From contig JAVTVX010000004.1 of NCBI GenBank assembly GCA_033439265.1, positions 18,737,701-18,801,700 of the forward strand: 64,000 bases of DNA. The letters are read 5' to 3'. Below the pieces are notes generated by a model. It saw nothing but the letters and a program-made list of their open reading frames with translations. It made no database searches and was not told the DNA's origin. Shown in pieces: positions 43,349 through 54,600 of the stretch (positions are counted from its first letter, which is position 1; each line of letters starts with the position of its first letter). This DNA comes from Dillenia suffruticosa. Taxonomy: Eukaryota; Streptophyta; Magnoliopsida; Dilleniales; Dilleniaceae. The position numbers and the translations under genes were made by a program.

Positions 43349-45401
43349 TTTTTTTACTACTTCTCATAAACCTCCTCATATTTGAGTTATAACTTATTCT
43401 TCTAATTTTGGTACGTAAATATACGCATTATTATTATTTTTCTTTATATTATACATAAGATATTAATATGGTACATCCACATACTCCAATTGAATTTTCT
43501 TATATATTTACAAAATATGAACACAATTGAATTTTTGGTAACAAAAGGGATCCGAATGAGAGTTTGACTCAATAAATGATGTACACTCAAGCAAACGCAA
43601 CAGGGCAAATAATGCATGAGACTTAAAAAATAAAATAAAATAATTAGTAATATTTCTTTTATTTATATTTCTAGTTTTGTTAACTCTTTAACAAACAATT
43701 GAGTTAGATAAGGTGTTTGTCTTTGGATTACTTTTAATTTGATTGCAATTTTCCTCTTTTCTTTAATAATACTTTTTTTTTTTTAAAATATTAATATTAA
43801 CTTAAAAAATCACACATAATCTCAGTTTCCATATGAAGTTGAAAAAGATTAGAGTAATAATAGTCTGGTGATCCTAATTCTCCTCTCTTAATTTGGTGAT
43901 TCTGGATTCAAATTTTAATATAAAAAAAAAAAAAAGAAAAAGATTAAAGTAAGGTAGGTCGAGAAAGGCGGCTTCATTTTATAACATTAAGTAAGGGTTG
44001 AACAAGAAGGCGGCTTCTAAGCAACACAACGACCATATTTAAGCTCTTTGTTTTGTGTATACTTTTCGTAATCTATTGTTTTTTCACAAAAAGACATTTA
44101 TTAAAAATTAAACACGTAAATAGAGAAAGAGGAAGATTTAAAAAAATTTGAATAATAATAATAATAATAAAATATGATATAAATTATTTAAATATAAATA
44201 AAATATGATACAAGTCAGAGTATAATGGTGTAGAAGTATTCATATTATCATATTTATTTAATAAGATAAAAATATAATTATTATTGTTATATAAAAAAAT
44301 AATATAGATAATCATACGATATGAAATAGAATATAATGATATAAAAAGATTTATATAACCGATGATATGATTATTTTTGAATTTTAATTAAATTATGAAT
44401 AATTCTTTTCTCTTTCAAATTACTAAAATTGACTTGACCTTATTTGGTACGAAATTCAAAACTCACATCCACATGATTTTTTGTTTTTTCATCAAATGAA
44501 TTAATTAAAAGGCTCAACCTCTTGCGTTTTCGTGGCACTTCTCACTCTGATCCAATTGTATTGCCGGCAATTTGACCAGATTCTCGGTCAAACCATTATT
44601 TTATACACTAATATTCAATGGTTTACGTGGAGGAAAGAAAAAGGAAAATAAATACTATATTATTATTTATGAAAATAATTAAAAAAATTATTGGAGAAAT
44701 CCGATGAACAAGATTCTTTCACCAAATAACAAAGTGAGATTAAATAATCAAGTTTCCCTAATTCCTTAGTCAAAACATGTAATCTAGACACTGTTTTTTA
44801 TTTATCATATGTTATTTGAAATTATATTTTAAATGAGTTTTGGGAATGTTCAATTTGAGTCATCTTGTTGATCACGTGAAATCAACGAACGGTCAGTTTA
44901 ATAAATAATTTTGGATAATCGGTTTAGTAAATAAGAGTATTAGATCTTTTAATCAATTTTTAGATTTAAATATGAGAATGATAAAAATTACGTTAAAGAA
45001 TCTTTTCCTAAATTAAATCCGATAACATTTTAATTGAATTAATTATAATATAATTTTTAATACCGATTAATACAATACATACAAAAAAAAAAGATGGAGA
45101 TATGCGAGAATACTCATCTATGAACATTTTACCTCATGAAATGTTGGATTTGAGTCATAGTTATTGTCTTTTGAGCAAACTCTTTGCTGCGATTTCTCTC
45201 CATCTAGATATTATCACAATTGCATTCACTTATAATTAAATTTTTTGTTTGAATTATAATTGTTATCATTCACGTAAGTTCGTCACCACAATTTCACAAA
45301 AGTACCAAATAGTCACAAAACTAATTTGAGCCTTTTAATACAAACTAATACATCTATTCGAAGAACCATCTCAATGAAATAGGAGTACATTTAGTCTTGA
45401 T
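43349..45401. other. AT-rich intergenic DNA, no gene seen
   Basis: Contains a second SINE-like fragment at 43,858-43,935 and an (AAT)n stretch near 44,150. No coding signal. Confidence 0.45.
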
Positions 45402-45437
45402 TTGGGACCGGAACTAACCGACTAGTTCCGGTCCCAA
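45402..45437. repeat. Perfect 15-bp hairpin
   Basis: TTGGGACCGGAACTA, six-base loop, then its exact complement TAGTTCCGGTCCCAA. A downstream TGCACCCCTA (about 45,467-45,476) looks like a hAT end, so the hairpin may belong to a MITE whose other end I could not place. Confidence 0.75.
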
Positions 45438-45611
45438 GAAAGTATGAATATAAACTAAAACCATCTGCACCCCTAGCATTGTCATACGATTCTCACATAT
45501 TTCTATTTCGTTTTTTAAATTATATGTTTCACTTTAATTAGTAGAAAAAAATAACCCTCATTCAAAATCTCTTGTTATCCAGACAAATTCTAATAAAGTA
45601 TGACATTTTCA

Positions 45612-45871
45612 AGATTCTTGATTCTTGATTCTTGATTCTCGATTCTCGATTCTCGATTCTCGATTCTCGATTCTCGATTCTCGATTCTCGATTCTCGATT
45701 CTCGATTCTCGATTCTCGATTCTCGATTCTCGATTCTCGATTCTCGATTCTCGATTCTCGATTCTTCATTCTTGATTTTCAATTTTGAATTCTCGATTCT
45801 CGATTCTTGATTCTCGATTCTCGATTTTCAATTTTGAATTCTTGATTCTCGATTTTCAATTCTCGATTCTC
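45612..45871. repeat. 7-bp minisatellite GATTCTC, about 35 units
   Basis: The unit GATTCTC (TTCTCGA in another register) is nearly perfect from about 45,630 to 45,765, with diverged units (GATTCTT, GATTTTC) at both edges. It differs from the plant telomere unit TTTAGGG despite equal length. Confidence 0.95.
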
Positions 45872-46590
45872 ATCTGTATTCTTAGATTATCAAGTTTATA
45901 GATTTCATACTCTAAATTAAAGATCTTTGAAATTCTCCAAATTGCATAATTTTAATGTGGGATCTTAAAGTTCTGTTGCCCACATTAGCCATCCAAATCC
46001 TCAATAAAAATTTTCAATATTTTTAAGATTATATACTCTTAATCAGAATTCTTAAATTATAATCATGAGCTGAACAGGCACGTTGACACCCCTAATAGGG
46101 AATGATGTATTTTTCTTTTAAATATATATATATATATATTAGAGGAAAGTATTACACATACTATCTATACAAATTCTCAATTCTTCATATTTTCAAGATT
46201 ATATTATCTTAATCTGAATTCTCAAATTCTAAATCAGTTGTCACCCATAATAGAAAATAAGATATTTTAAGAAATATAAAAGAAAAATATATTAAATGCA
46301 CATCAAAATTACCATATTAGAAAAGTTAAATCGGTGAATCTATATCACGTTGTGATTGGAATGGTTGTGTGATTGCCTTTGGTAGCCTTAAAAATTAAAA
46401 AAAAAAAAAGAAAAAACGCATTTTACTCGAGATTTTAAAAGAAAGAGGAGAGCATGTATCACGCCTCAAATGCACACGTTGATATTAAATTTCACCCCTT
46501 GGGGAAAACACAATGCCGCCCCGAGAAAGTAATCAAAGCATCTCATTTCCTCTAGAAATCGCCATCACATACCATTCACCACAAAACCTA
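45872..46590. other. Repeat-like AT-rich DNA upstream of ROD1
   Basis: The segments 45,985-46,110 and 46,175-46,262 are related to each other (AAGATTATAT..CTTAAT..GAATTC). The first ends TTGACACCCCTA, a hAT-like end. Confidence 0.45.
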
Positions 46591-46719
46591 CTCTCTCTCT
46601 CTCTCTCTCTCTCTCTTTAATATCCCCGTCCACACATACACACGGGCCTCTTGTATATATATACATTACACATTCATCACAACAATTCCGAGTGTTGATT
46701 TCCGTTCATATTCACTGAA
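46591..46719 (+). promoter_or_regulatory. ROD1 core promoter and leader
   Basis: A (CT)n patch at 46,591-46,616 precedes a TATA-like GTATATATATAC at 46,653-46,664, about 55 bases before the ATG. If that TATA is used the 5' leader would be only about 25 bases. The CT patch could instead be leader from an upstream start. Confidence 0.5.
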
Positions 46720-47798
46720 ATGAACGGATCAGACACCACCATCACCACCACAATAATATGCTCTCCTCGCAATTTACATAATAGAAAAACAACTATAGCC
46801 TCCTCTAACGGCTCCGTTAAAAGCCATAACAGCAAGATTTCGATGAAGAAGCCACAGCTATCTTCCTCCAAAGCGAAGTCGTTTGATTATCACAATGCCT
46901 GTTTTCTCAAATGGGGTGTGAACGATTTGATTTACTTGTTCAAATATCATCCAATTCCATGCGTCTTTGGGTTTCTTTTGTTGTTCTTCATGTGGGTCGA
47001 GTACACGCTTCGTATGGTGCCCTCTGCATCTCCTCCGTTCGATCTGGGTTTTGTTTTTACACAAAATCTTAACCGCTTGATTGCTTCTTCTCCTGCTCTC
47101 AATACTTCCCTCGCAACGCTTAATACGGTAATGTGCATTTTGATTACAAACATAGTATTTTCTTTCCTTCTGTTTCCTAGAATGTTTAAATGTTTTTGTA
47201 ATTTTTATATAGGTGTTTGTTGGAATGCAAATGGTGTACATTGGATGGACATTTTTCGTTGAAGGAAGAGGCAGAGCAATGATAGCTACCCTCTTCATGT
47301 TCACTTGCAGGGGTATCCTTGGATACTCCACCCAACTTCCATTGCCTGAGGTATGTTTTTCTTTCTAAATTGAGGCAGTATACCAGTTTCAGGGTAATGA
47401 AATTTGACGCCGAAAGTGTTTTCACGTATATTGATTGATAGGAATTCTTGGGGTCCGGAGCTGATTTTCCGGTGGGGAATGTGTCATTCTTCTTGTTTTT
47501 CTCGGGCCATGTGGCAGGCGCCGTGATAGCTTCATTGGATATGAGGAGGAAACAGAGATGGGAATTGGCTTATCTGTTTGATAGTTTGAACTTGTTACAA
47601 GTGGTGAGGTTACTTGGGACTAGAGGGCATTATACAATAGATTTGGCGGTGGGTGTTGGTGCAGGAATGCTTTTTGATTCATTGGCCGGCAATTACGAAG
47701 AGGGGAAGAGGAAAGTTAGGGGAGGAATTAATGGTGTGAATGGGAATGGAAATGGGCATTTTGTTGACTTTGTCAAAGTGAATGGTGGTGGAACGTGA
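46720..47798 (+). CDS. ROD1: Phosphatidylcholine:diacylglycerol cholinephosphotransferase (ROD1/PDCT)
   Basis: PDCT swaps the phosphocholine headgroup between phosphatidylcholine and diacylglycerol in the ER, feeding 18:1 into and polyunsaturated acyl chains out of PC during oil synthesis. Exons 46,720-47,127, 47,213-47,350 and 47,442-47,798 join in phase 0 to 300 residues (Arabidopsis ROD1 301). A polar N-terminus is followed by several membrane segments. Family blocks seen are IPCVFGFLLLFFMWVEYTLR, LNTVFVGMQMVYIGWTFFVE, FMFTCRGILGYSTQLPLPEE, SGADFPVGNVSFFLFFSGHV and LLGTRGHYTIDLAVGVGAG. The His and Asp of SGHVAG and RGHYTID are the expected lipid-phosphatase-like catalytic residues. The gene looks intact. 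A (CT)n run at 47,896-47,924 lies in the likely 3' UTR. Confidence 0.96.
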
Positions 47799-47896
47799 AT
47801 GGCATTCACTTTGAATGAGCTGTATGTGATTTCGTCAATAAAAATTTTTGTGTGGGAAATGGGAAAGACAAATAGATTTAATTGTGGTAGGCATCG

Positions 47897-47928
<32 letters not shown>

Positions 47929-48529
47929 CTAATCTAAGGTTAACAGAGTCAAGTCAACTTTTGACAATACAAATGTTTATTCTTGTGGGTAAATGGCCTT
48001 GATATCATTGGGGGGGGGGACTTGCCTATAAAATAAAACAATTATTACGTGGTGCCTAGTTTTCTTGAAAGAGTATGGAATATGAAAGAAATTTCTTGAA
48101 TGATGTGGGAGCAATTAGGAACTGGTGGGCTGTCATATTAGTCACAAATACTTTTCCAAGGCTACATGGCATATTCGGACTGGAATGATAAGAATACAAA
48201 TTTCGGAGACAAAATATATGATTACTTTTTAACCCTATTATGTCTTTGGGTAGGTCTACTCCTGGCTTGTATCATCGTATGTTCCTTGGATTCCTTGTTT
48301 ACATCACAATTTTGTTGTTTAGGAAAAATGGGTATTTCTCTCGAGTTTCCCAATTCTAAAATGGACTTTTTCTTTAGTATTTTGTTGTTGCTCATCATGC
48401 CATCAAGGACTTCTTGCTTCTTTTTTCCATAGATTTTACGAAGGAAATTGTTGTTATTCTAACACTATGATGTAATATCACATCTTTCTATTTGTTTTTT
48501 TTAAGCCTTTAGTATCTAATAATTATATT
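47799..48529. other. ROD1 3' flank
   Basis: Probable 3' UTR with a (CT)n run (47,896-47,924), then spacer with a G run at 48,010. The open frame 48,166-48,432 is hydrophobic but matches nothing. Confidence 0.45.
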
Positions 48530-49490
48530 AGATCGATTAAATCTGATTCGAATATATTTTTTCTATACATAAAATTTGAATTTGAGATTTTATTTAAGAG
48601 AATTAGTGTCTAACTATTGGACTAATTAGGTGTTAATACATCTTTCTATTTGTCATTTATTAATCAACATTTTATTTTATAAAATTTATGGGTATTATTT
48701 ATTTTGTTATGCTTCTCAATAGGGGCGAATATTTGGTTAAATCGTAATCGAAATGATTAAAATTAAAATAATCGATTTAATTTGATTTTATAATTTTTAT
48801 AATTATAACCTAACTAAATAAACTAAAAGTCGACAATTCATTTGACCGAATTAAACTGTTAAATCAGTTCGATTATCTAAGTTAATTGAATTATTGTAAT
48901 TTTTGATTATACGTAATACCGTCTTATATGTTTGTGTTAGAAAAATTTATAAAAAATAAAAAATAAAAAAATATTCAAAATAAAATAATTACTTTTACTT
49001 CTAAGATTCGTCTTTACGCTGTGTAAGAAAGCAGTGTGATAGCAAAATTGGAGCATAAAAGTAGCAAAGAGGAAGGGAAATGAGTGGAACGGGAGGAGAG
49101 AGAGAAACGAGATTAAGAGTTTCAAGTTTGAGAGCAAAGAGTCGGAATGGAATGGGCATTAGAAATTTGAAACTAAAAGGTGAAAAATTATAAGTTTTCA
49201 TTAATTGTGCACTTACCATTATATTAATTTTAAATTTTAGTTTTTTTTCTTTTTTAGAATTTTTTATTGATTATATATTTTTCTTTTTGAAATTTTAATT
49301 ATAATATTATAATAATATTTATATGAATAAAAATTATTTTAAATATATAAAGAATATTTTTAACCGAAATAAAATTATTAAAATTGATGGTCATTCAAAT
49401 AAATCAAATTAAAGTTTGTTTTTATTTAAAATCAAACCGAATATTTAATAAATCACCCAAAATCTAAATAACTTCTATCAGGATAGGGAA
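48530..49490. other. Repeat-derived spacer
   Basis: 48,530-48,630 is related to duplicated block B (TAAATCTGATTCGAATATAT .. TTTATTTAAGAGAATTAGTG). From about 48,717 (AGGGGCGAATATTTGG) to about 49,485 runs AT-rich sequence with GATTTAATTTGA/AACCGAA words and a complementary CCGAATATTTAATAAATCACCC near the right end, suggestive of a hAT-like MITE. Confidence 0.35.
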
Positions 49491-50219
49491 AAGTTTTGTG
49501 CCCCCGAAAGAAGGAACCACTTAAGTTACTGTATGCATAAAAAATAAAACAAATTAATGGGATTTCAATCCATATGCCATAAGTATTTCCATTTGTAAGC
49601 AATGCATCTTGGGAACTAGGGGCTCATATGATCCTAACGCTAAGGTTACCTGTGCATCTCGGAGGATTTGCTAAAACAAAATAGATTCCTGTTGATGGAA
49701 ACCTAATTTTACTATGAAATAAGCACATTAATTTCCTTCATTTAAAACATGAACTAAATCAGTAGATCTCTCCTCCTCATCAATGCTCTAAAATAACAAG
49801 TCTGGTGGGATCAATGGGCAAATTATAGTGAAAGGGGACCCTGATAGTGAACGCCGACCAGCTTTTTTGGCGGACTTGAGAAAAGTAGCAAGACTCCTTT
49901 AAACATCATCCAATGCCTACAAATGGTCCCCGTATGTGCATTATGGCGTCCCATATTTAGTAGTGATTATTTCTCAGGTGGACCCAAAATTTCTGATCTC
50001 CCTTTCATGGTTATTGTTGTGCCAGTGGCAGTAAGCAGTTGCGGCAGGGTTGAGAACTCCCATCATATGTATTTCCTCCTATTTTGTGGGTCTAATTTAC
50101 CTAAGATGGAGTCTGTGCAGCCTTCATGAGTTCATTCGTTTGAATCAACCTCGTGTGTGGTATAAACAGTGGTAAATGGACCACATTTGGCTGCCGTGGA
50201 AAGTTCCGGATGATGGGCT

Positions 50220-50250
<31 letters not shown>

Positions 50251-50892
50251 ATGGATAAGATGGGATTCTCTCTCTCTCTCTCTCTCTCTCTCTTATATTT
50301 TTTGCTCTTTTATATGCTTTGGTAAATAACACCATATCCTGGGTAGTAAAATCTTGATTGACTTGTGGCAGATGATTCATTTCTATGACACTGATTATAA
50401 GTTTGTTTTTTTTTTTCCAGTGTAATTATGAAATTATGACAATTGGCCATTTTGTTAACAAGGAGGGAAATCCACAGAGAGACCTTGGTACATAGCCGTA
50501 CTGATCACCATTTTGGTTCCTTTTGCTTAATCGGAAAAAGTAATGGAGAAAGAAATGATCATTTAGTGTGCTCCCAATTGCGGATGATGGGGCGAGAAGC
50601 TTGGAGACAAACTTTCAGCCATATATGGGACATCTTTGCTTGATATTCAAGTTTCGAACGCTTTTCTTCGTGTTAAAGATCCTGCGTCATGAGAGAAGAA
50701 AGAAAAGGAAAAAAAAAACAAATGAGAAGATCCGTGTTGAAATCTAAAATATACAGCTACAGAGCAACTTTAAAGGCTGATTCTATTTGCACTAATTATT
50801 GCTAATGAAAGAGAAGAAACGAGAAAATAACAAAGAAAATTATCAATCCTAATTGAAAATTCTCAGCTGCCGTTGTCTTAAAGATAGGTCTC
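49491..50892. other. Intergenic, no gene recognised
   Basis: Moderate GC, two (CT)n runs (50,221-50,247 and 50,267-50,294) after similar GGGCTTCTC/GGGATTCTC words. Short frames at 49,923-50,129 and 50,443-50,643 have no recognisable content. Confidence 0.4.
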
Positions 50893-51087
50893 TCACGTAG
50901 GTCCAGCCCCCCACCAACCCCACTTGACGGGCACGCCAAAATCCTGAGGAAAGATAAAGTCTATCAGCTGAGTATTCAAATAAAGTTGGCTCGAGTTGAA
51001 TCCTGTAGCTTCATGTGACTGGCTTGCATAAAGGGCAAACCCAGAATAGATTACATGGTACGGTGGTACTTCCAAAGAAATCAGCCT
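50893..51087 (-). CDS. Unassigned exon-like open frame downstream of PIFI
   Basis: After a good acceptor (TTTATTTTCCATAG|GCTG) the frame reads LISLEVPPYHVIYSGFALYA, SQSHEATGFNSSQLYLN and FIFPQDFGVPVKWGWWGAG, then a stop. The composition is protein-like, unlike random AT-rich DNA, and a second stretch at 51,297-51,395 (minus) reads HCSIPTTVTYNEFSGAYESG. I do not recognise the family. It could be the last exon of an unannotated minus-strand gene, a relic, or an alternative 3' exon of PIFI. The true 5' limit is unknown. Confidence 0.3.
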   Translation of the reverse strand, partial: RLISLEVPPYHVIYSGFALYASQSHEATGFNSSQLYLNTQLIDFIFPQDFGVPVKWGWWGAGPT

Positions 51088-51670
51088 ATGGAAAATAAAT
51101 CAGAGTTATCAAAATACATTTAAAGAGTATGTCCAAAATGGAATTAGGATTATATGCAAATGATCTAATTTCAAAATGAAAATTGTTCTATGTTCAATTG
51201 TTGATAGCTAGAAATATCCCAATAAGAAAGCTTTGCATTAGCTACAACTTGAATTTTAAGTTTCAGAAAAACATCAGAGGCATCCCAATCCCTGTAGAAG
51301 AATTTATGCCGATTTTTCTGCCAGACTCGTATGCACCAGAAAATTCATTGTAGGTAACAGTGGTTGGTATGCTGCAATGAGGGTTATAGTTATACCCTGA
51401 AAGGAAATATGAACATTGATTTTTCACTAAGCATTTTAGTGGAAATTAAGTAGAGCAAATTCATTTTCAATAGTAGGGTACAATCGACATTCAAGAACAC
51501 AAAACTGGATATTATATGGGGGATGCTTGCTGAGCAGATTGTACATATCTGCAGCTGAGCCTCTTGAGAAGGGAAATATCAGCACTGAACCAAAAAGCAC
51601 TTCCTATGCTCCAAACTAGGCATAACCTAGTAACATTTATGTACAGAATATAGATATTGAGTTGAACAAC

Positions 51671-54600
51671 CTAATCCTCAGCATCTGAATCAATTGGACA
51701 CGATCCATCATCTACATTAGCAAGTGGGTTGTACATGGGTGAGCTTGGATCAGTGCATCCAAGTACAAGATCCAAATTGCAACGATCACCCTACATGTAT
51801 TGTGTAATTGTCAGTCTCAAACTCCAATTTCCAGGCACAACAGCAGGAAAGATCCACAAAAAGAGGTTGGAGGATAATTACTCCTTCAAGGGTCAAATTG
51901 CCAATCATGGCACATCTCGTGATGACAATATTTGCATCCGGAAAGATTGCTCTGTCACATAAACCTTCTTTGCTTAACTCTGCTGCTAGACCCTCGTAAG
52001 GACAAAGATTAATATCTTGTTCAATGCAAGGTTCATAGTTGCTCGTTGTTATTTGATCTTTATACAAATGGGCACCTCCCACGATTTAATACTCTACAGC
52101 CCCTCAACAGGAAGAATACAGTTGCTTTTTCCCCCATACATAGACACTGTTTATCTCTCATGTTTGCATATAGCTTTCTTTGAGTAATTTTTCAGCATCT
52201 TCATGGTTGGTCACTTTGTTAGACCCTGATGCCAATTATGTGCTAGAGTCGAAAGTATTTTCTTTTCCAGTGGACTTTTCTCCCATTCCCTGTCCCCATC
52301 ATTTTATTTTTGTAAACTAGTGGTTCAATTGTGGACAAGATACAAGAGTGTCGTTTGAAGTGGTTCAATTGTGGATAAGAGGCGAGAGTGCCGTTTGAGG
52401 TGGTTCGGACATGTGCAAAGAAGGTCCAAAGATGCACCGGTTAGGAAAACCGACAACTTAAATATAGGAGATCTAATAAAACGTAGAGGTAGACCGCTGA
52501 AAACTTGGATGCAAATTATTCGTAAAGACATGAAAATTAAGGGTTCAGAAGAGCAAATAGTCTTGGATAGAAATGGATGGCATAGAAAAATCCGCACAAA
52601 TTAAACCAATATATTTTAGATATTTATCTATTGATTTATTTATTTACTTTCCTTTTTCTTTATATTTTATTTTATGTTATTTTACATATACATATTTATT
52701 TTATTTTTCTTTTCTCTATCTTTTTAAAATTTGTCTCTCAAATGACCGACCCCAAATATTGGAATTAATGCCCAGTTTGTTATTGTTGTTGTTGTGGTGG
52801 TTCAACTACCTGGACTTTATGAGTTTAGTACATAGAACACGTAGTCTAGGTCCAAAGAAAAGTTCGAAGACATACATGCATGCTGAACAGCTGGTTTTAT
52901 ACAGGACAAACATTCTATTACCTCATTGAAGAAGATAATTGGTTTGTTTTGCCAGCCTTTAGGAACTTGAAATTGCAGTCTGTATGGACCATCCCACTCA
53001 ACTCCATTTGTAAATGAGAAGATCACATTCAAGGCTGCAAAATAAACAAGATTATTAAGAAAAAAACCATTACATGACCAAACAAGCGAGGAGACTTTGG
53101 GAGGTGGTACTAACCATGTTTAGGAATGCATATTTGGATAGAGTACATGAGTGGATCGGCTTTGCCTCTAGTTTTTTTAAGCATTGCTCTTGGCTCACCA
53201 CCACACATAATGGGCTGATTAAAACCTCCTGCAACAGTATATCAAGAAGGCAACAGAGATGTCATTATCTGGGCAAGGACATGAATCTAAAATAATTGGA
53301 AATCAGGACTGATCAACCTCCTCTAACGCATAAGGTTGATTTTGATACAAGGAGCTCATTAACAACTTTTGGGGCTTGATTTACTGTTTGCGCAACCATA
53401 ACACTCAACATTCTGCAGGGTTTCACCATGCCATTTGTCTAAAGAGTTCTTGGGAATGTGGATCAGCACGACGCGTCTGGTTGGGGATGGGCAATATGGA
53501 CAATTGAATTTTTGTCTGGGGGGCCGAACATGAATACTTATGAGGGCCATTAACAATGATATTGAAACTTCTAAGGTGAAATCCTCCACCCCCACTAAAA
53601 AATGAAAAAAAGAACACCACATAGCCAAGCCTCAGATGGTTTGGTATCAATTATTCTCTGTTTTGGAAAGGCTCCTGACTATATAGTTTTAGGCTCAAAT
53701 ATTTAATCTTTCCATGTTCCATCAATTAGAAAATGAATGATATTGATATCAAGTGACCAATAGTTTGTTACAATAATGACACAATCAGGAAGTTTAGTGC
53801 TAGTACCATTGAAAGCTATCCCAAATTCTTCATTCGGGACAAGCTTGGTAGCGGCTGGATTGTAGAAAATTCTTAGCTTTTCTCCCTGCCAAATTTGTGC
53901 ACCAATTATCAATGGGAAACATAACAAAGGGAAAACATTAAGGTTGTTACACACCAACAAAATGGCATACATACAGCAGTAGGAGGAAGGCCATTCATGG
54001 TTTTCCAGTAGACAGGAGCCTTACCAAGGTTAAATTCAGCCCATGTAGGAAGTGCAAACCTGGACAGACAGAGACAAACAGTGCTCAAAATTTGGCACAG
54101 AAAAAAAGGTAACGTGTTTGATGAGAGAATGAAACATGAGATAGGTTTGCTCAAAATTTTACCAAGTATGCCATTCATCTTAAAGTAAGTGAAGAAAACT
54201 TTTGCAGAAATTAGCTATAAATTCATCCTATTACTGTTAACATGGCATTACCTAAAGGAAAATGAGGAAAGAAAATGAGGAAAAGAATTATCTGTCGCGA
54301 TATACTCCTGATCATTCATTCACTTGAAAAAAGAAAAAACAGAGATCAATAATTCCAGAGACAAATTATGGCATTGCATATAAGAACACTCTATTAATAA
54401 ATGTACGCATAAGAAGTCTACCACAAACGGTATCATCTGAGGACATAGCATCATCCCACTTGATAATCGTGTCGCATTTGAAAATTAAACAATAAATAAA
54501 GCTGCATGCCAAAGCAAAACACTTCCAAAGTTTGATTTATAGTTGTTGGATGCATACTCTTTGATTTCTTCCTTGGGTGTTGCTGCAACAAATGCTGCAG

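Noticed and set aside
43188-43379. Lysine-rich minus-strand open frame
   Set aside because: It is the translation of the (CTT)n microsatellite.
45625-45810. Repetitive protein of ILDSRFS units
   Set aside because: It is the 7-bp minisatellite; 21 bp gives a 7-residue repeat with no stop by chance.
45612-45871. Interstitial telomere array
   Set aside because: Unit length is seven but the sequence GATTCTC is not a permutation of TTTAGGG or CCCTAAA.
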